A stretch of DNA of 64,000 nucleotides from positions 62,001 to 126,000 of the forward strand of contig NZ_FUYR01000004.1 of assembly GCF_900168015.1 (NCBI RefSeq), given 5' to 3'. Below, piece by piece: positions 9,909 to 19,105 of this stretch. The stretch is from Daejeonella lutea. GTDB taxonomy: Bacteria > Bacteroidota > Bacteroidia > Sphingobacteriales > Sphingobacteriaceae. Made by a program: the position numbers and the translations under genes. Within the stretch, counting starts at the first letter, position 1, and the number at the start of each line of letters is the position of its first letter. The notes under the pieces are model-generated. The model was given only the letters and a program-made list of their open reading frames with translations. It searched no databases and was not told the DNA's origin.

Positions 9909-10811
9909 ATGATCCATCAGAAGAAAACAGGCCTGGGGAAAGGATTAAGAGCATTATTGGACGATTCAGATCTGCCGGAAAATGACAGAAAACAGCAAAT
10001 TAGCAGTGAAAGTACCTCATTAGGATCTATAAGTTTTGTTAAAATAAATCAGGTTGAAGTCAACCCTTTTCAGCCCCGTACCGATTTTGATATCGAAGCT
10101 CTTCAGGAGCTATCAGAATCGATTAAGCTCCAGGGACTGATCCAGCCGATAACGGTAAGAAAAGCTGGCCAGAACTCCTATCAGCTGATATCTGGTGAGC
10201 GCCGACTAAGAGCATCTAAGCTTGCCGGGCTCACGGAAATACCTGCTTATGTTCGCACGGCAAACGACCAGCAAATGCTGGAAATGGCCCTCATCGAAAA
10301 TATTCAGCGTGAAAACCTGAATGCCATTGAAGTCGCGTTAAGCTTCCAGCGAATGATCGATGAGTGTAACCTGAAGCAAGAGGAACTGGGAAGCAGGGTC
10401 AGCAAGAACCGTTCGACCGTTACAAATTATTTGCGCCTTCTAAAACTTCCTCCTGCCATACAAGCCGCAATCCGTGATAAGGAAATCTCCATGGGCCATG
10501 CCAGGGCTTTAATTTCAGTAGAAAACCCGGACCAGCAGCTGTACATTTTTCAGGAGATAATCAACCACGGGCTATCAGTCAGAAAAGTTGAGGAGTTGGT
10601 CCGACAGATAGAGAAATCGGGTAAACCTAAAAGCTCGCCAACTAAGAAAGACGGGATATCTTTTCAATACATGAAGATCCAGGATGATTTAGCATCGAAA
10701 TTTGCTACCAATGTCAAGTTAAAACTAAAAGACAAAGGAACTGGTTCTATAGAAATTACGTTCATGTCTGATGATGATCTGAACCGAATTTTGGAAATGT
10801 TAGACTGGTAA
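9909..10811 (+). CDS. parB: Chromosome-partitioning protein ParB (Spo0J)
   Basis: ParB is the CTP-dependent clamp that loads at parS and spreads along DNA. In this 300-residue protein the N-terminal nuclease-like/CTPase domain has VNPFQPRTDF near residue 53 and the box II motif LISGERRLRA near 95. The central helix-turn-helix includes SKNRSTVTNYLRLLKLP at about 165, and a C-terminal dimerisation domain covers the last 50 residues. Its stop overlaps the start of the DUF5683 gene (TAATG). It pairs with parA immediately upstream. Confidence 0.96.
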   Translation: MIHQKKTGLGKGLRALLDDSDLPENDRKQQISSESTSLGSISFVKINQVEVNPFQPRTDFDIEALQELSESIKLQGLIQPITVRKAGQNSYQLISGERRLRASKLAGLTEIPAYVRTANDQQMLEMALIENIQRENLNAIEVALSFQRMIDECNLKQEELGSRVSKNRSTVTNYLRLLKLPPAIQAAIRDKEISMGHARALISVENPDQQLYIFQEIINHGLSVRKVEELVRQIEKSGKPKSSPTKKDGISFQYMKIQDDLASKFATNVKLKLKDKGTGSIEITFMSDDDLNRILEMLDW

Positions 10812-11431
10812 TGATTCGTAAACTTTTAAGCTTAATCTTTTGTGTGTGTCTTCTGACGCAGATTAACGCTTATTCCCAAAATACCGATACCATCCCGCAA
10901 AGGAAACAGGCGAAACCGGAGCTTGCTCCAAACGGTGTCGTTAAAGATTCGGCTCGCCTTGCCATTGAAGCAATGCCCCGAATTGCTGCACGCAGATCGG
11001 CCATGCTGCCCGGACTTGGACAAATTTATAACAAGCGCTGGTGGAAAGTACCACTCGTTTATGGCGGTTTTGTGGGAATAGGGCTAGTTTACGAGTTTAA
11101 TCAACAACAGTATAAAATTTTCCTCAGGGAGGCCCAATACCGCCAGGAAGACCCTTCGAAGGCCAATCCTGCGTGGAAGGGAGTCACAGATGAGGGAATA
11201 ATTCGAGTGAAAGATAACTACAGGCGAACCCGTGACCTTTCCATATTAGCTGGCGTGGCTTTTTATGCGGTGCAAATTATAGATGCATATATCGACGCAA
11301 AATTCTACCGTTTTGACGTTTCAAACGACCTGTCTATCAGACTTACACCAGTGACCCAACCCTCCTCAATTTATAATGCAGTAACACCTGTGAGCCCTGG
11401 AGTCGGTTTTAAAGTCAGGCTATCTTTATAA
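10811..11431 (+). CDS. DUF5683 domain-containing exported membrane protein
   Basis: The 206-residue protein starts with a cleavable signal peptide (hydrophobic to about residue 22, ending AYSQ). It then has a conserved-looking stretch AMLPGLGQIYNKRWWKVPLVYGGF at about 63-86, split by me into recognisable halves MLPGLGQIYN and RWWKVPLVYG, a second hydrophobic segment around 150-165, and a beta-rich tail. The pattern GxGQxYN-xxWW-K matches DUF5683, typically found between parB and dapB in this phylum. The function is not known. It overlaps parB by one base, so it is translationally coupled to it. Confidence 0.85.
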   Translation: MIRKLLSLIFCVCLLTQINAYSQNTDTIPQRKQAKPELAPNGVVKDSARLAIEAMPRIAARRSAMLPGLGQIYNKRWWKVPLVYGGFVGIGLVYEFNQQQYKIFLREAQYRQEDPSKANPAWKGVTDEGIIRVKDNYRRTRDLSILAGVAFYAVQIIDAYIDAKFYRFDVSNDLSIRLTPVTQPSSIYNAVTPVSPGVGFKVRLSL

Positions 11432-11545
11432 TTACTTTATTTTTTAAGCTAAATTACAAACCAGCAATCAGAGCAAACCCGCCAGTTAAAGGATTTAATG
11501 GAATCATGGTAGCACTATTGCAATCAAAAATCAAATTCTAATCAA

Positions 11546-12289
11546 ATGAAAATAGCTATTCTGGGTTATGGAAAGATGGGGCAGATAATTGAGCAGTTGG
11601 CAATTGAACGAGGACATGACATTGTCTTAAAAGTAAATGCAGATAATTTGCAGGATCTGACCACAGCTAATCTTAAAAATGCTGATGTAGCTATAGATTT
11701 CAGTACTCCTGATTCTGTATTGCAAAATATTGAAGCGTGTTTCTCTTCAGGAGTACCGCTTGTAGTCGGGACGACTGGCTGGTATGGACGATTACAGGAA
11801 GTGAAAAACAAATGCCTTGAAGGTAACAATACCTTATTGTATGGGTCTAATTTCAGCGTTGGGGTAAATATTTTCTTTTTTGTTAACAAGATCCTGGCGA
11901 AGATCATGGACCGGTATCCTCAGTACGAGGTACAGGTGGAAGAAATTCATCACACCGAGAAACTTGACGCTCCGAGCGGCACCGCTATGAGTATTGCCGA
12001 AGGAATTATCGGGGGGCTCAGCCGAAAAAGTGAATGGGTTAATGAGCTAGTCGGAGGAAATACAGAACTGATTACCAAGCCCGATCAGCTGTTAATTGAA
12101 TCACATCGGATAGAGGATGTTCCCGGTACTCATACGGTAATCTACAGCTCGGAAGTAGACGACATTGAGTTTAAGCATAAGGCCCACAGCCGGGCAGGAT
12201 TTGCGCTTGGGGCGATCTTGGCGGCAGAATGGGTGCACGGGAAAAAGGGATTTTTTAATGTCACGGATATGTTTGATTTTAGCGTTTAA
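11546..12289 (+). CDS. dapB: 4-hydroxy-tetrahydrodipicolinate reductase
   Basis: DapB reduces the cyclised product of DapA with NAD(P)H in the lysine/meso-diaminopimelate pathway, feeding peptidoglycan synthesis. The 247-residue protein has the Rossmann loop GYGKMGQ at residues 7-13, the GTTGWY nucleotide-site motif near 75, and the catalytic block VEEIHHTEKLDAPSGTA near 131-147 with the family's His-His and Lys. It is full length for the short Bacteroidota version. lepB follows 21 bases later. The 114-base gap upstream has no clear hairpin. Confidence 0.96.
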   Translation: MKIAILGYGKMGQIIEQLAIERGHDIVLKVNADNLQDLTTANLKNADVAIDFSTPDSVLQNIEACFSSGVPLVVGTTGWYGRLQEVKNKCLEGNNTLLYGSNFSVGVNIFFFVNKILAKIMDRYPQYEVQVEEIHHTEKLDAPSGTAMSIAEGIIGGLSRKSEWVNELVGGNTELITKPDQLLIESHRIEDVPGTHTVIYSSEVDDIEFKHKAHSRAGFALGAILAAEWVHGKKGFFNVTDMFDFSV

Positions 12290-12310
12290 TTTTTTGTTAT
12301 ATAAAACAAC

Positions 12311-13414
12311 ATGAACTGGAAATTTTGGAATAAAGATAAGTCGAAGGAAAAAACAAAAAAGGTTAAGAAGAGTGCCGGAAGGGAGTGGTTTGATGCAATA
12401 CTATTTGCTGTAATTGCCGCTACTCTTATACGTGGACTTTTCATTGAAGCCTATACGATTCCAACTGGTTCAATGGAAAAGACATTACTTGTAGGTGACT
12501 TTCTTTTCGTGAGTAAAGTTAACTATGGAGCAAGGATGCCAATTACACCGGTTTCGTTTCCCTTCGCGCATCATACAATGCCAGTTACGGGAACAAAAGC
12601 GTACTGGGATGGAATTCAATGGAAATACAGACGTCTTCCCGGTTTGAGTAAGGTAAAGCGAAATGATGTAGTAGTATTTAACTACCCGATGGATGCTGAT
12701 GCTCCCTTATCACGGCCAGTTGATAAACGTGAAAATTACATCAAAAGGTGTCTGGCTATAGGCGGAGACACTGTTAGCATTATAAATGCCCAGGTATATG
12801 TAAACGGCAAGGCAGCCGAAGTGCCAGAGTTTGGCGAAAAATATTATAAGGTACAGTCCGACGGAACCGAGTTCAATCCACAGACTTTACAGGACATGCA
12901 CATTGAAGCTCAGCGCTCCGGAGAAGATGAATATTTCTTCAATATGACTGGTGCTGATGCCGCAGTGGTGAAAAAATGGAGCAACGTCAAATCTGTCACA
13001 AGGTATATCGCGCCAACTGATCTACAAATTTTTCCTCATAGCCCAAGCCACAAGTGGTCGGCCGACAACTTTGGACCGCTAATTATCCCTGAGGAAGGAT
13101 GGACCGTCAAACTTGATAGTACAACATTCCCATTATATGAGCGAGCAATTGGTTTATACGAAGGAAATAAAGTTGAGCGCTCCGGGAACAATTTCTTGAT
13201 CAATGGTAAGCAAGCTTCGACCTACACATTCAAAATGAATTATTATTGGATGATGGGTGATAATCGCGATAACTCCCTCGATTCACGATACTGGGGCTTT
13301 GTACCTGAAGATCACATTGTGGGTAAGGCCTTGTTCGTTTGGATGAGCTGGGACACCAACGGTTCATTCTTCAATAAGATTCGTTGGAGCAGGATTTTGG
13401 ACGGGATAAATTAG
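12311..13414 (+). CDS. lepB: Signal peptidase I
   Basis: This membrane serine peptidase removes signal peptides from exported proteins. The 367-residue protein has a lysine-rich cytoplasmic start, one membrane helix at about 27-45, the catalytic serine Ser54 in PTGSMEKTL, and the general-base lysine Lys145 in ENYIKRCLAIGGD. Box E (MMGDNRDNSLDSRYWGFVP) lies near residue 315. An insert of roughly 100 residues between the lysine box and the C-terminal box is typical of Bacteroidota LepB. It is the last gene of the parA-lepB run and faces the 904-aa gene across an inverted array. Confidence 0.95.
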   Translation: MNWKFWNKDKSKEKTKKVKKSAGREWFDAILFAVIAATLIRGLFIEAYTIPTGSMEKTLLVGDFLFVSKVNYGARMPITPVSFPFAHHTMPVTGTKAYWDGIQWKYRRLPGLSKVKRNDVVVFNYPMDADAPLSRPVDKRENYIKRCLAIGGDTVSIINAQVYVNGKAAEVPEFGEKYYKVQSDGTEFNPQTLQDMHIEAQRSGEDEYFFNMTGADAAVVKKWSNVKSVTRYIAPTDLQIFPHSPSHKWSADNFGPLIIPEEGWTVKLDSTTFPLYERAIGLYEGNKVERSGNNFLINGKQASTYTFKMNYYWMMGDNRDNSLDSRYWGFVPEDHIVGKALFVWMSWDTNGSFFNKIRWSRILDGIN

Positions 13415-13512
13415 AGGCCTGAAGTCGGATATCTGATTAATTTCCGAAGTCTGACCTTTAACGATCAGATGTAATTCCGCCCTGCTTCAGTCCTGCGACT
13501 TCAGGGTTCCGA
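13414..13512. repeat. Inverted array between convergent lepB and the 904-aa gene
   Basis: CCTGAAGTCG (13418-13427) is the reverse complement of CGACTTCAGG (13496-13505), and ATCTGAT/ATCAGAT lies inside. On the right, words such as CTTCAGT, CCTGCGA, CTTCAGG and GTTCCGA follow a 7-bp period. It begins at the lepB stop and ends at the opposing stop, so it may serve both genes as a terminator-like hairpin, though there is no T-tract. Confidence 0.7.
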
Positions 13513-13514
13513 CC

Positions 13515-16229
13515 TCATTCAACATTATACCTGTAAATAAACCTCGATAGATTTCCATTTATATCGGTACCCTCAACAGTGGCTTTGTAATTCCCTTTAT
13601 TGTCGCCGTTATAAAATTCGAAAGACATATTTCCATTCTTATCGGTGAATATTCTGGGGTTCCAATAAACTGTAGTTCGTAGATCTGATCCCGAGCTACG
13701 GCTTTCCGGCGTAAGGTACTTAGGAGAATAGAATTCGCGGCTTTTGATAAATCCTTGCGGATTAAACGTTAATACGTTATTTGGCGGGAATAACTTCTTA
13801 AGATCAGCAGCTGTAACCGGCTTTTTAGCATCCTTTTTAGAGTAAATTGAAAGTACCCCATTAGTACCGTAGGTCCGGTTTACCAGGCCGAGGTCGTCTT
13901 TGAGGAAAATCTCCACGCTCTCAACATCTGAAGGAACGATATTATTTACAAAGGTCGCTTCAATTTGCATACCGTCTAAGAAAATGGCCACAGGAACCCT
14001 TAATCCGCTATTGTAAACCCGTGTGACGTAAAAATTATTATCAGCATATGTCAGCCCCATAGCAGCTCCCTGCAAACAGCTTATCATTACATTACAACCC
14101 TTAAATCTTTCATTCTCGAGTGTATGATCGGCAAGCATACTTAGGCCCGAGAGTGCAGGATAATCATTATGGCTGGCTTTTTTTATAGGTGCAGCTTTAA
14201 CTACAACCTCCTGCAGCATTTGAGCCGTTAATCGGTATTGGCGCTGACTATTTTGGAGGTAAGGACTTAGAATACTATCGATGTTGAGTGCTTCCGATGG
14301 CGCGTTGACATTTTTTGTTACACCCGGGAATGCAGAGCCGTCAAGCATAATCATCATGTTTCTTGCTCCTGTTGCTGTCCTCGCGGTAATGGAGGCTTCA
14401 GCAGAATCGGGAAGAACCACGTTTTTAAACCTGAATATCCCATTAGCATCCGTTAAAGCTTCGGCATAAAATCTACTTTTGGGAACTACCAATTTTAATG
14501 AACCTTTTGAAACGGGCATTCCATTGGCAGATCTTAACGTTCCTGAAAACTCCATACCTTGCTCAGGTAGAAAACTGATGTTTGGCGTTTTGTTAGCCAG
14601 AATATCCTTGTAAGCAAATTTACGGTAACCCTGGGTCAGCATAAGAAGATCCAGATCAGCACGTTTTTTCTCATTAACCTGGTTAAAATAATAATTCGGA
14701 TCCTCGATAAAACCTTTCAATTCAGAGGACAAAAGAAAGGAACTCAGTATAGTAGTCTCCTTATTTTCATCATGAGGAACTTTAGTCTCATTTACTACTG
14801 AGATGGAAAAATTTCCTTCCACCGGCACATTATTGGCCTTAGCCGTTACGGTCATCTTAACAGGCTGCCTGACTCCATAAGTCTTTTTATCGCTATTTAC
14901 TGTTAAAGTGACGACCTCCTGATGTTTTATGAACACCAATCGCTCAGTTACCGGCTCACCGGATGAGGTAAACAGGGTGACCTGGGTGATGCCTGTAGGA
15001 AATTTATCTTTTGGAATTGAGGCGGAAAATGAAGAAGCCGTTAGGGATGCTTTGGCGGCGTAGCATATAACTCCTTTGCTTCTGGCAACAATATAAAAAC
15101 TCTTATTTTGGTTTGAAGTGAAATAGCTGTTATTACTTGTAATCCGTAACAATAGGTTGGTGGGATCGGTATTGATTACTGACAGAACAATTCCTGCCGA
15201 TTTAGCTGTCGGAAGTGTTACGGTCTTTTTTATACCGTTGGAAAATATAAGGTTTGCTTTGTAAGACTGTCCTGCTTCCGGGGCGAGCGCAAAAACACCC
15301 ATTCCAAGATGCTGTGATTCTAGTGTTGAAACAATTTTTCCGGCGTTGTCAACAATTTCCCCGCTAACGCCTATGCCAAGTCCTTTTTCACCGACGGCTT
15401 TAAAACCAATCTTCGATCGTACTCCTTCTACAGATTCACCACCCTCAGGAAAGAATTGGATATCAGCATCCGCAAAGGAATTCTTCAGCGGAAATATTGA
15501 AGTTAACTGCTTATCATCGGAGGTTTCGAGGACAGTTTCTAAAACACCTGCATCCAGGGCAGCTTTCTGATTCGCAGTGAGAGCAAGAGTCAATACCCCG
15601 TTAGCATCTGTTGTGCCCCGACCCTTGGAAAGATCTTCAAAGTTGGAAATTAACCGCCATCCGACCCGCGCATTTGCAAGCGGCTTACCCTCCGGATCTT
15701 TGTATGAAATCTGCACATTTGTCCTTGGTGAGCCGCCAATTTCCTCTCCCTTCATCGAAATAGAGGTGATGACTTTTCGGCTAATTGCATTTCCGATCTG
15801 AATATTTTTATTGAAGAAATACGATTCGTCACCGTTCAGCATCCAGTAAGTATAAGCGCGAACCCGATAATTTCCTGATCGATATACTAGCGGGTCTAAG
15901 GTTAGACTACCATAGGCCGACGTATTTACCACTGGTAATCGCATCGCCCTGGTAACTGTATCCTTATCGGAAATTAGATCAACATAAACTATTTTACTTA
16001 GGTCGGATGGCTGATCCTGACCTCCAGCGATGTAGGCTTTAAACCAAATCGTATCCCCAACAGCATAATAGGGTTTATCAAAGTGCAGATAGACTTTCTC
16101 TGTTGGAAATTCGTCGATTAACTTCTGATTTTTTTCGATTAAGCTATTGAGATTCAGGGTATCCTGAGAATAGGCTAGGCTTGTCTGCAGGACGATGCAG
16201 GAAACGAAAAGTAAACGTAGAATTCTCAT
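13515..16229 (-). CDS. Large exported MG2-like / TonB plug-domain-like protein
   Basis: This 904-residue protein has a signal peptide (about 1-21, ending AYSQ). The start of the mature part, EKVYLHFDKPYYAVGDTIWF, resembles an MG2-type macroglobulin domain as seen in Bacteroidota surface proteins. Several beta-sandwich repeats follow, one like CarboxypepD_reg with a GTLRSANGMPV start at about 555-640. Near 730-800 there is a plug-like segment with VAIFLDGMQIEA and GTNGVLSIYSKK. There is no beta-barrel after it, so it is not a complete receptor. It probably sits in the periplasm or on the surface. No partner gene is adjacent and the function is unknown. Confidence 0.7.
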   Translation of the reverse strand: MRILRLLFVSCIVLQTSLAYSQDTLNLNSLIEKNQKLIDEFPTEKVYLHFDKPYYAVGDTIWFKAYIAGGQDQPSDLSKIVYVDLISDKDTVTRAMRLPVVNTSAYGSLTLDPLVYRSGNYRVRAYTYWMLNGDESYFFNKNIQIGNAISRKVITSISMKGEEIGGSPRTNVQISYKDPEGKPLANARVGWRLISNFEDLSKGRGTTDANGVLTLALTANQKAALDAGVLETVLETSDDKQLTSIFPLKNSFADADIQFFPEGGESVEGVRSKIGFKAVGEKGLGIGVSGEIVDNAGKIVSTLESQHLGMGVFALAPEAGQSYKANLIFSNGIKKTVTLPTAKSAGIVLSVINTDPTNLLLRITSNNSYFTSNQNKSFYIVARSKGVICYAAKASLTASSFSASIPKDKFPTGITQVTLFTSSGEPVTERLVFIKHQEVVTLTVNSDKKTYGVRQPVKMTVTAKANNVPVEGNFSISVVNETKVPHDENKETTILSSFLLSSELKGFIEDPNYYFNQVNEKKRADLDLLMLTQGYRKFAYKDILANKTPNISFLPEQGMEFSGTLRSANGMPVSKGSLKLVVPKSRFYAEALTDANGIFRFKNVVLPDSAEASITARTATGARNMMIMLDGSAFPGVTKNVNAPSEALNIDSILSPYLQNSQRQYRLTAQMLQEVVVKAAPIKKASHNDYPALSGLSMLADHTLENERFKGCNVMISCLQGAAMGLTYADNNFYVTRVYNSGLRVPVAIFLDGMQIEATFVNNIVPSDVESVEIFLKDDLGLVNRTYGTNGVLSIYSKKDAKKPVTAADLKKLFPPNNVLTFNPQGFIKSREFYSPKYLTPESRSSGSDLRTTVYWNPRIFTDKNGNMSFEFYNGDNKGNYKATVEGTDINGNLSRFIYRYNVE

Positions 16230-16313
16230 GCAATAAATATGGTATGATATATCGCTAATATAAAGAAATGGCTATCTATAAAAGGAAACGAAGATGCGTT
16301 TAACATATTTTAA

Positions 16314-16397
16314 CTGGGAGGAAGGAGGCATGAAGCAGAATGGATTTTTTTCCTGTTTCCTACCTCAGACCTTTGACTGCAGACCTTTAACGCCTAA
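16314..16397. repeat. 7-bp-period array running into the 3' end of the dehydrogenase gene
   Basis: The right part (16349-16397) reads TTTCCTG, TTTCCTA, CCTCAGA, CCTTTGA, CTGCAGA and CCTTTAA at strict 7-bp spacing. The left part (16314-16342) has purine-rich words such as AGGAAGG, AGGCATG and AAGCAGA, roughly complementary. The right arm crosses the stop codon at 16365 and encodes the last ten or so residues of the dehydrogenase. Confidence 0.7.
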
Positions 16398-17459
16398 CTT
16401 TGCCGCCATCTCATTCAAATCATCATACACTGCATCTATTATCGGTATTCCTGAAATTTTTCTCTCCTTTTCAGCAAGAAGTTCGGGCTCGCCAGGAATT
16501 ACTACACCCTGGTCAGGGGAAATTGGTGTAGCAGATTTAAAGCGCTCAATCCAATTATCCAGATGAGATTTAAATTCATCAACCGGCCTAAATCCATCTA
16601 CCCGCATAGCGCCTAAAAAATGGCCTATTCCTTCGCCAACGGGATTGTCAGATGGTTCAAGGAATGCGACAAAAGGAGGGACCCATGGACCATAATTTGC
16701 CCCTGAAAGAACCGCTGACAGGATATCTACGGTTGCGCTGAGGCCGAACCCCTTATGGCTGCCATGGTCGCGGTCACTTCCAAGAGGAAGTAAGGAGCCG
16801 CCTTTCTTAAGTTCATGGGGATCAGTTGATGGATTTCCGTTTTTATCCTGAATCCACCCATCAGGAACCGGTTTGCCCGAACGTTGTGCAATCTCAAGTT
16901 TTCCATTCGCAGCCGATGAGGTGGCCATATCAATAATTACGGGCGGAAATTTACCCGCAGGAAATGCATAACACATTGGATTAGTCCCAAGCATTCTTTC
17001 ATTAGCAAAAGTCGGCGCCACCAGCGGGCTCGCATTAGTCATGGCAAAGCCGATCATATCCTTTTCAAGGGCTAACATCGTATGGTAACCAGCAATGCCA
17101 AAGTGGTTGGAATTCTTTACAGATACCCAGCCAGATCCAAATTTTTCAGCCTTTTCGATTGCCACTTTCATAGCAAATGGCGCTACCACCAAACCCAAAC
17201 CTGCATCGCCGTCTACGGTTGCAGTTGTCGGTGTTTCATGAACGATTCTGATATTAGGCTTTGGGTTGATTCGCTTCTTTTCCCAAAGACGGACATATCC
17301 GCTTAGTCTTGCCACTCCATGTGAATCGATACCGCGCAGGTCGGATTTTATCAATACATCAGCTGCAAGTTTCGCGTGCTCTGACGAACACCCCATCTTT
17401 AAAAAAGTGGAAATAGTAAAATTTCTAAGGGTATCCTCAGTGAACGTATAAAATGCCAT
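16365..17459 (-). CDS. Ldh family oxidoreductase (malate/L-lactate/ureidoglycolate dehydrogenase type)
   Basis: This is a 364-residue NAD(P)-dependent dehydrogenase of the MDH/LDH2 fold, which is unrelated to classical Rossmann malate dehydrogenase. The conserved His is in SDLRGIDSHGVARLSGYV near residue 45. The family loop SNHFGIAGYHTMLAL lies near 120, NPMCYAFPAG near 160, and GSDRDHGSHKGFGLSATVD near 230. The exact substrate (2-hydroxy acid, ureidoglycolate or delta-1-piperideine-2-carboxylate) cannot be told from sequence. It starts five bases after bshC ends, so it is cotranscribed with it. Its last codons lie within a heptamer array, so the extreme C-terminus (KGLQSKV) may be variable. 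Confidence 0.9.
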   Translation of the reverse strand: MAFYTFTEDTLRNFTISTFLKMGCSSEHAKLAADVLIKSDLRGIDSHGVARLSGYVRLWEKKRINPKPNIRIVHETPTTATVDGDAGLGLVVAPFAMKVAIEKAEKFGSGWVSVKNSNHFGIAGYHTMLALEKDMIGFAMTNASPLVAPTFANERMLGTNPMCYAFPAGKFPPVIIDMATSSAANGKLEIAQRSGKPVPDGWIQDKNGNPSTDPHELKKGGSLLPLGSDRDHGSHKGFGLSATVDILSAVLSGANYGPWVPPFVAFLEPSDNPVGEGIGHFLGAMRVDGFRPVDEFKSHLDNWIERFKSATPISPDQGVVIPGEPELLAEKERKISGIPIIDAVYDDLNEMAAKLGVKGLQSKV

Positions 17460-17464
17460 GAAAA

Positions 17465-19057
17465 CTATTCTTCTAAAATGGTAAACTTTGGTTCCAGAGG
17501 CCGGAAATTAGAAACCAGTGCATTAATAAATTCCTGGCCATACTTCACATAAAAGAGACCAAAGTTCTCCGTCCGTTCTTGCAGACCCCCACGCGGGAAA
17601 AGCTTGTCCTTGATTGAGTCGATTTGAATGAGAGCATCAGAGAAATTTCGCTTCTCAGCTTTCATCATTTTCTTTTCGAGATTTTTTATGGACTTCTGCA
17701 GTCGGGCACTAACGGCCTCCGAACTTGGAGCCAGGGTAGGATCGATCTTATATGCTCTCGCACCTATCCTTTCGAAGATATGAGTCAACTCCGTCAGCTC
17801 GTCATCTAAGTTTAGGTTATGGCTGCTGTGTTTTGTAACCCATTCTTTTCTAAGTTTTTCAGTTTCTTTAAAGATGTCGTGAAAGCCCAAATCCATCCTG
17901 TTAAGTTTAGACGTAAGGCTGTTTGACGTAATCAAAGCCGAATTTCTAAGAAGCAGGACTGGAAAATCTATCTTGTAAAAATCAAAGTTTTCCTTTAACT
18001 GAAGCCAATAGACAATTTCTGCTGCTCCTCCGATATATGCCAGATTAGGCAATATAACTTCCTGATATAGCGGCCGCATAACTACATTAGGACTAAAGCG
18101 TTCAGGGAAATCTTCAATTTCTTTTCGAAGTTCTTCTTGGGAAAAACTGACTTCGGTATTAAGAACCATGTACCTGCTATCACTGAAAATGATTCGTTCA
18201 CGCAGATTATCCTTCAAATAGAAAAAGTTTATTTCTCGGGGATTTACCTGGGTGTCTAGTCCCAGATCCTGAAGCTGCTGACTCGATTTTGAGATGTTTT
18301 TAAAGCTGTGTTGTTCGGTAATATCACGGTAAATAATTTCTGAAAACTGGCTTTTTAGTCTTCGGTCGTCAGCGTTTAATATGACAAGACCGTATTCTTT
18401 GAAAAGAGAATTGACAATTGCACGAGTTGCGTCTGCCAAATTTGACTGTTCAGTATAAGCCTTTTGCATTAATTCCGCCAGGGCGGATGCATGATTTGAA
18501 ACTCCTAAAGTACCGATGTATTCTCTGAGTACCTTTGAAATGTCTTTAGTAGAAATGCGACCCGTTGCACCCTGGGATTCTAAATCCCACTTTATCTTTT
18601 TATCAGCAATGTAAGTATGGTTAATCTCTGCAAAATCATGATCTTCTGCAGCCATCCAATAAATTGGAATGAAATCTTTATCAGGGAAATTTGCCTTTAA
18701 TTCTTTCGCTAGATTTATTGCAGTAACTATTTTATAAATAAAATAGAGAGGACCTGTAAAAAGATTAAGCTGGTGACCGGTGGTTACGGTGAAGGTGCTT
18801 TTTTTTAAAAGAAGATCTATGTTGGTGCGAACGGGTTCAGGAGTGGGGTGGCCTAGGTTCTCGTACTGTTCTTTCAGCACTTCCACCAGAACTTCCCTGT
18901 CGGACTTGTTGTTTTTTGTTTCAATGAATTTTCTGAAGCCATCGATATCCGCACTGAAGTTAACAAATGACTTCAATTGAGGGTCGTTTTCCAAATAGCG
19001 AATTATTGCAGGTGAGAAACTTTTCGTTTCGCTGTAATCAATATAATTTGCCTTCAT
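17465..19057 (-). CDS. bshC: Bacillithiol biosynthesis cysteine-adding enzyme BshC
   Basis: BshC adds cysteine to glucosaminyl-malate, the last step to bacillithiol, the low-molecular-weight thiol used instead of glutathione in Firmicutes and several Bacteroidota. The 530-residue length is right for the family. Recognisable blocks are VTTGHQLNLFTGPLYFIYK near residue 96, PIYWMAAEDHDFAEINH near 133 and the PNLAYIGGAAEIVYWLQ stretch near 330. A charged coiled-coil region follows near 430-480. It is followed by the Ldh-family gene with a 5-base gap, and rimO lies upstream 48 bases away on the same strand. bshA and bshB are not in the window. Confidence 0.93.
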   Translation of the reverse strand: MKANYIDYSETKSFSPAIIRYLENDPQLKSFVNFSADIDGFRKFIETKNNKSDREVLVEVLKEQYENLGHPTPEPVRTNIDLLLKKSTFTVTTGHQLNLFTGPLYFIYKIVTAINLAKELKANFPDKDFIPIYWMAAEDHDFAEINHTYIADKKIKWDLESQGATGRISTKDISKVLREYIGTLGVSNHASALAELMQKAYTEQSNLADATRAIVNSLFKEYGLVILNADDRRLKSQFSEIIYRDITEQHSFKNISKSSQQLQDLGLDTQVNPREINFFYLKDNLRERIIFSDSRYMVLNTEVSFSQEELRKEIEDFPERFSPNVVMRPLYQEVILPNLAYIGGAAEIVYWLQLKENFDFYKIDFPVLLLRNSALITSNSLTSKLNRMDLGFHDIFKETEKLRKEWVTKHSSHNLNLDDELTELTHIFERIGARAYKIDPTLAPSSEAVSARLQKSIKNLEKKMMKAEKRNFSDALIQIDSIKDKLFPRGGLQERTENFGLFYVKYGQEFINALVSNFRPLEPKFTILEE

Positions 19058-19105
19058 TTAGAAACGAAATTAGAGGAATTTGTGGAATTCTCTCAGGGGT
19101 ATCGA

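Noticed and set aside
9098-10811. parS site near parAB
   Set aside because: I looked for a GTTTCACGTGAAAC-like palindrome and saw none in the window.
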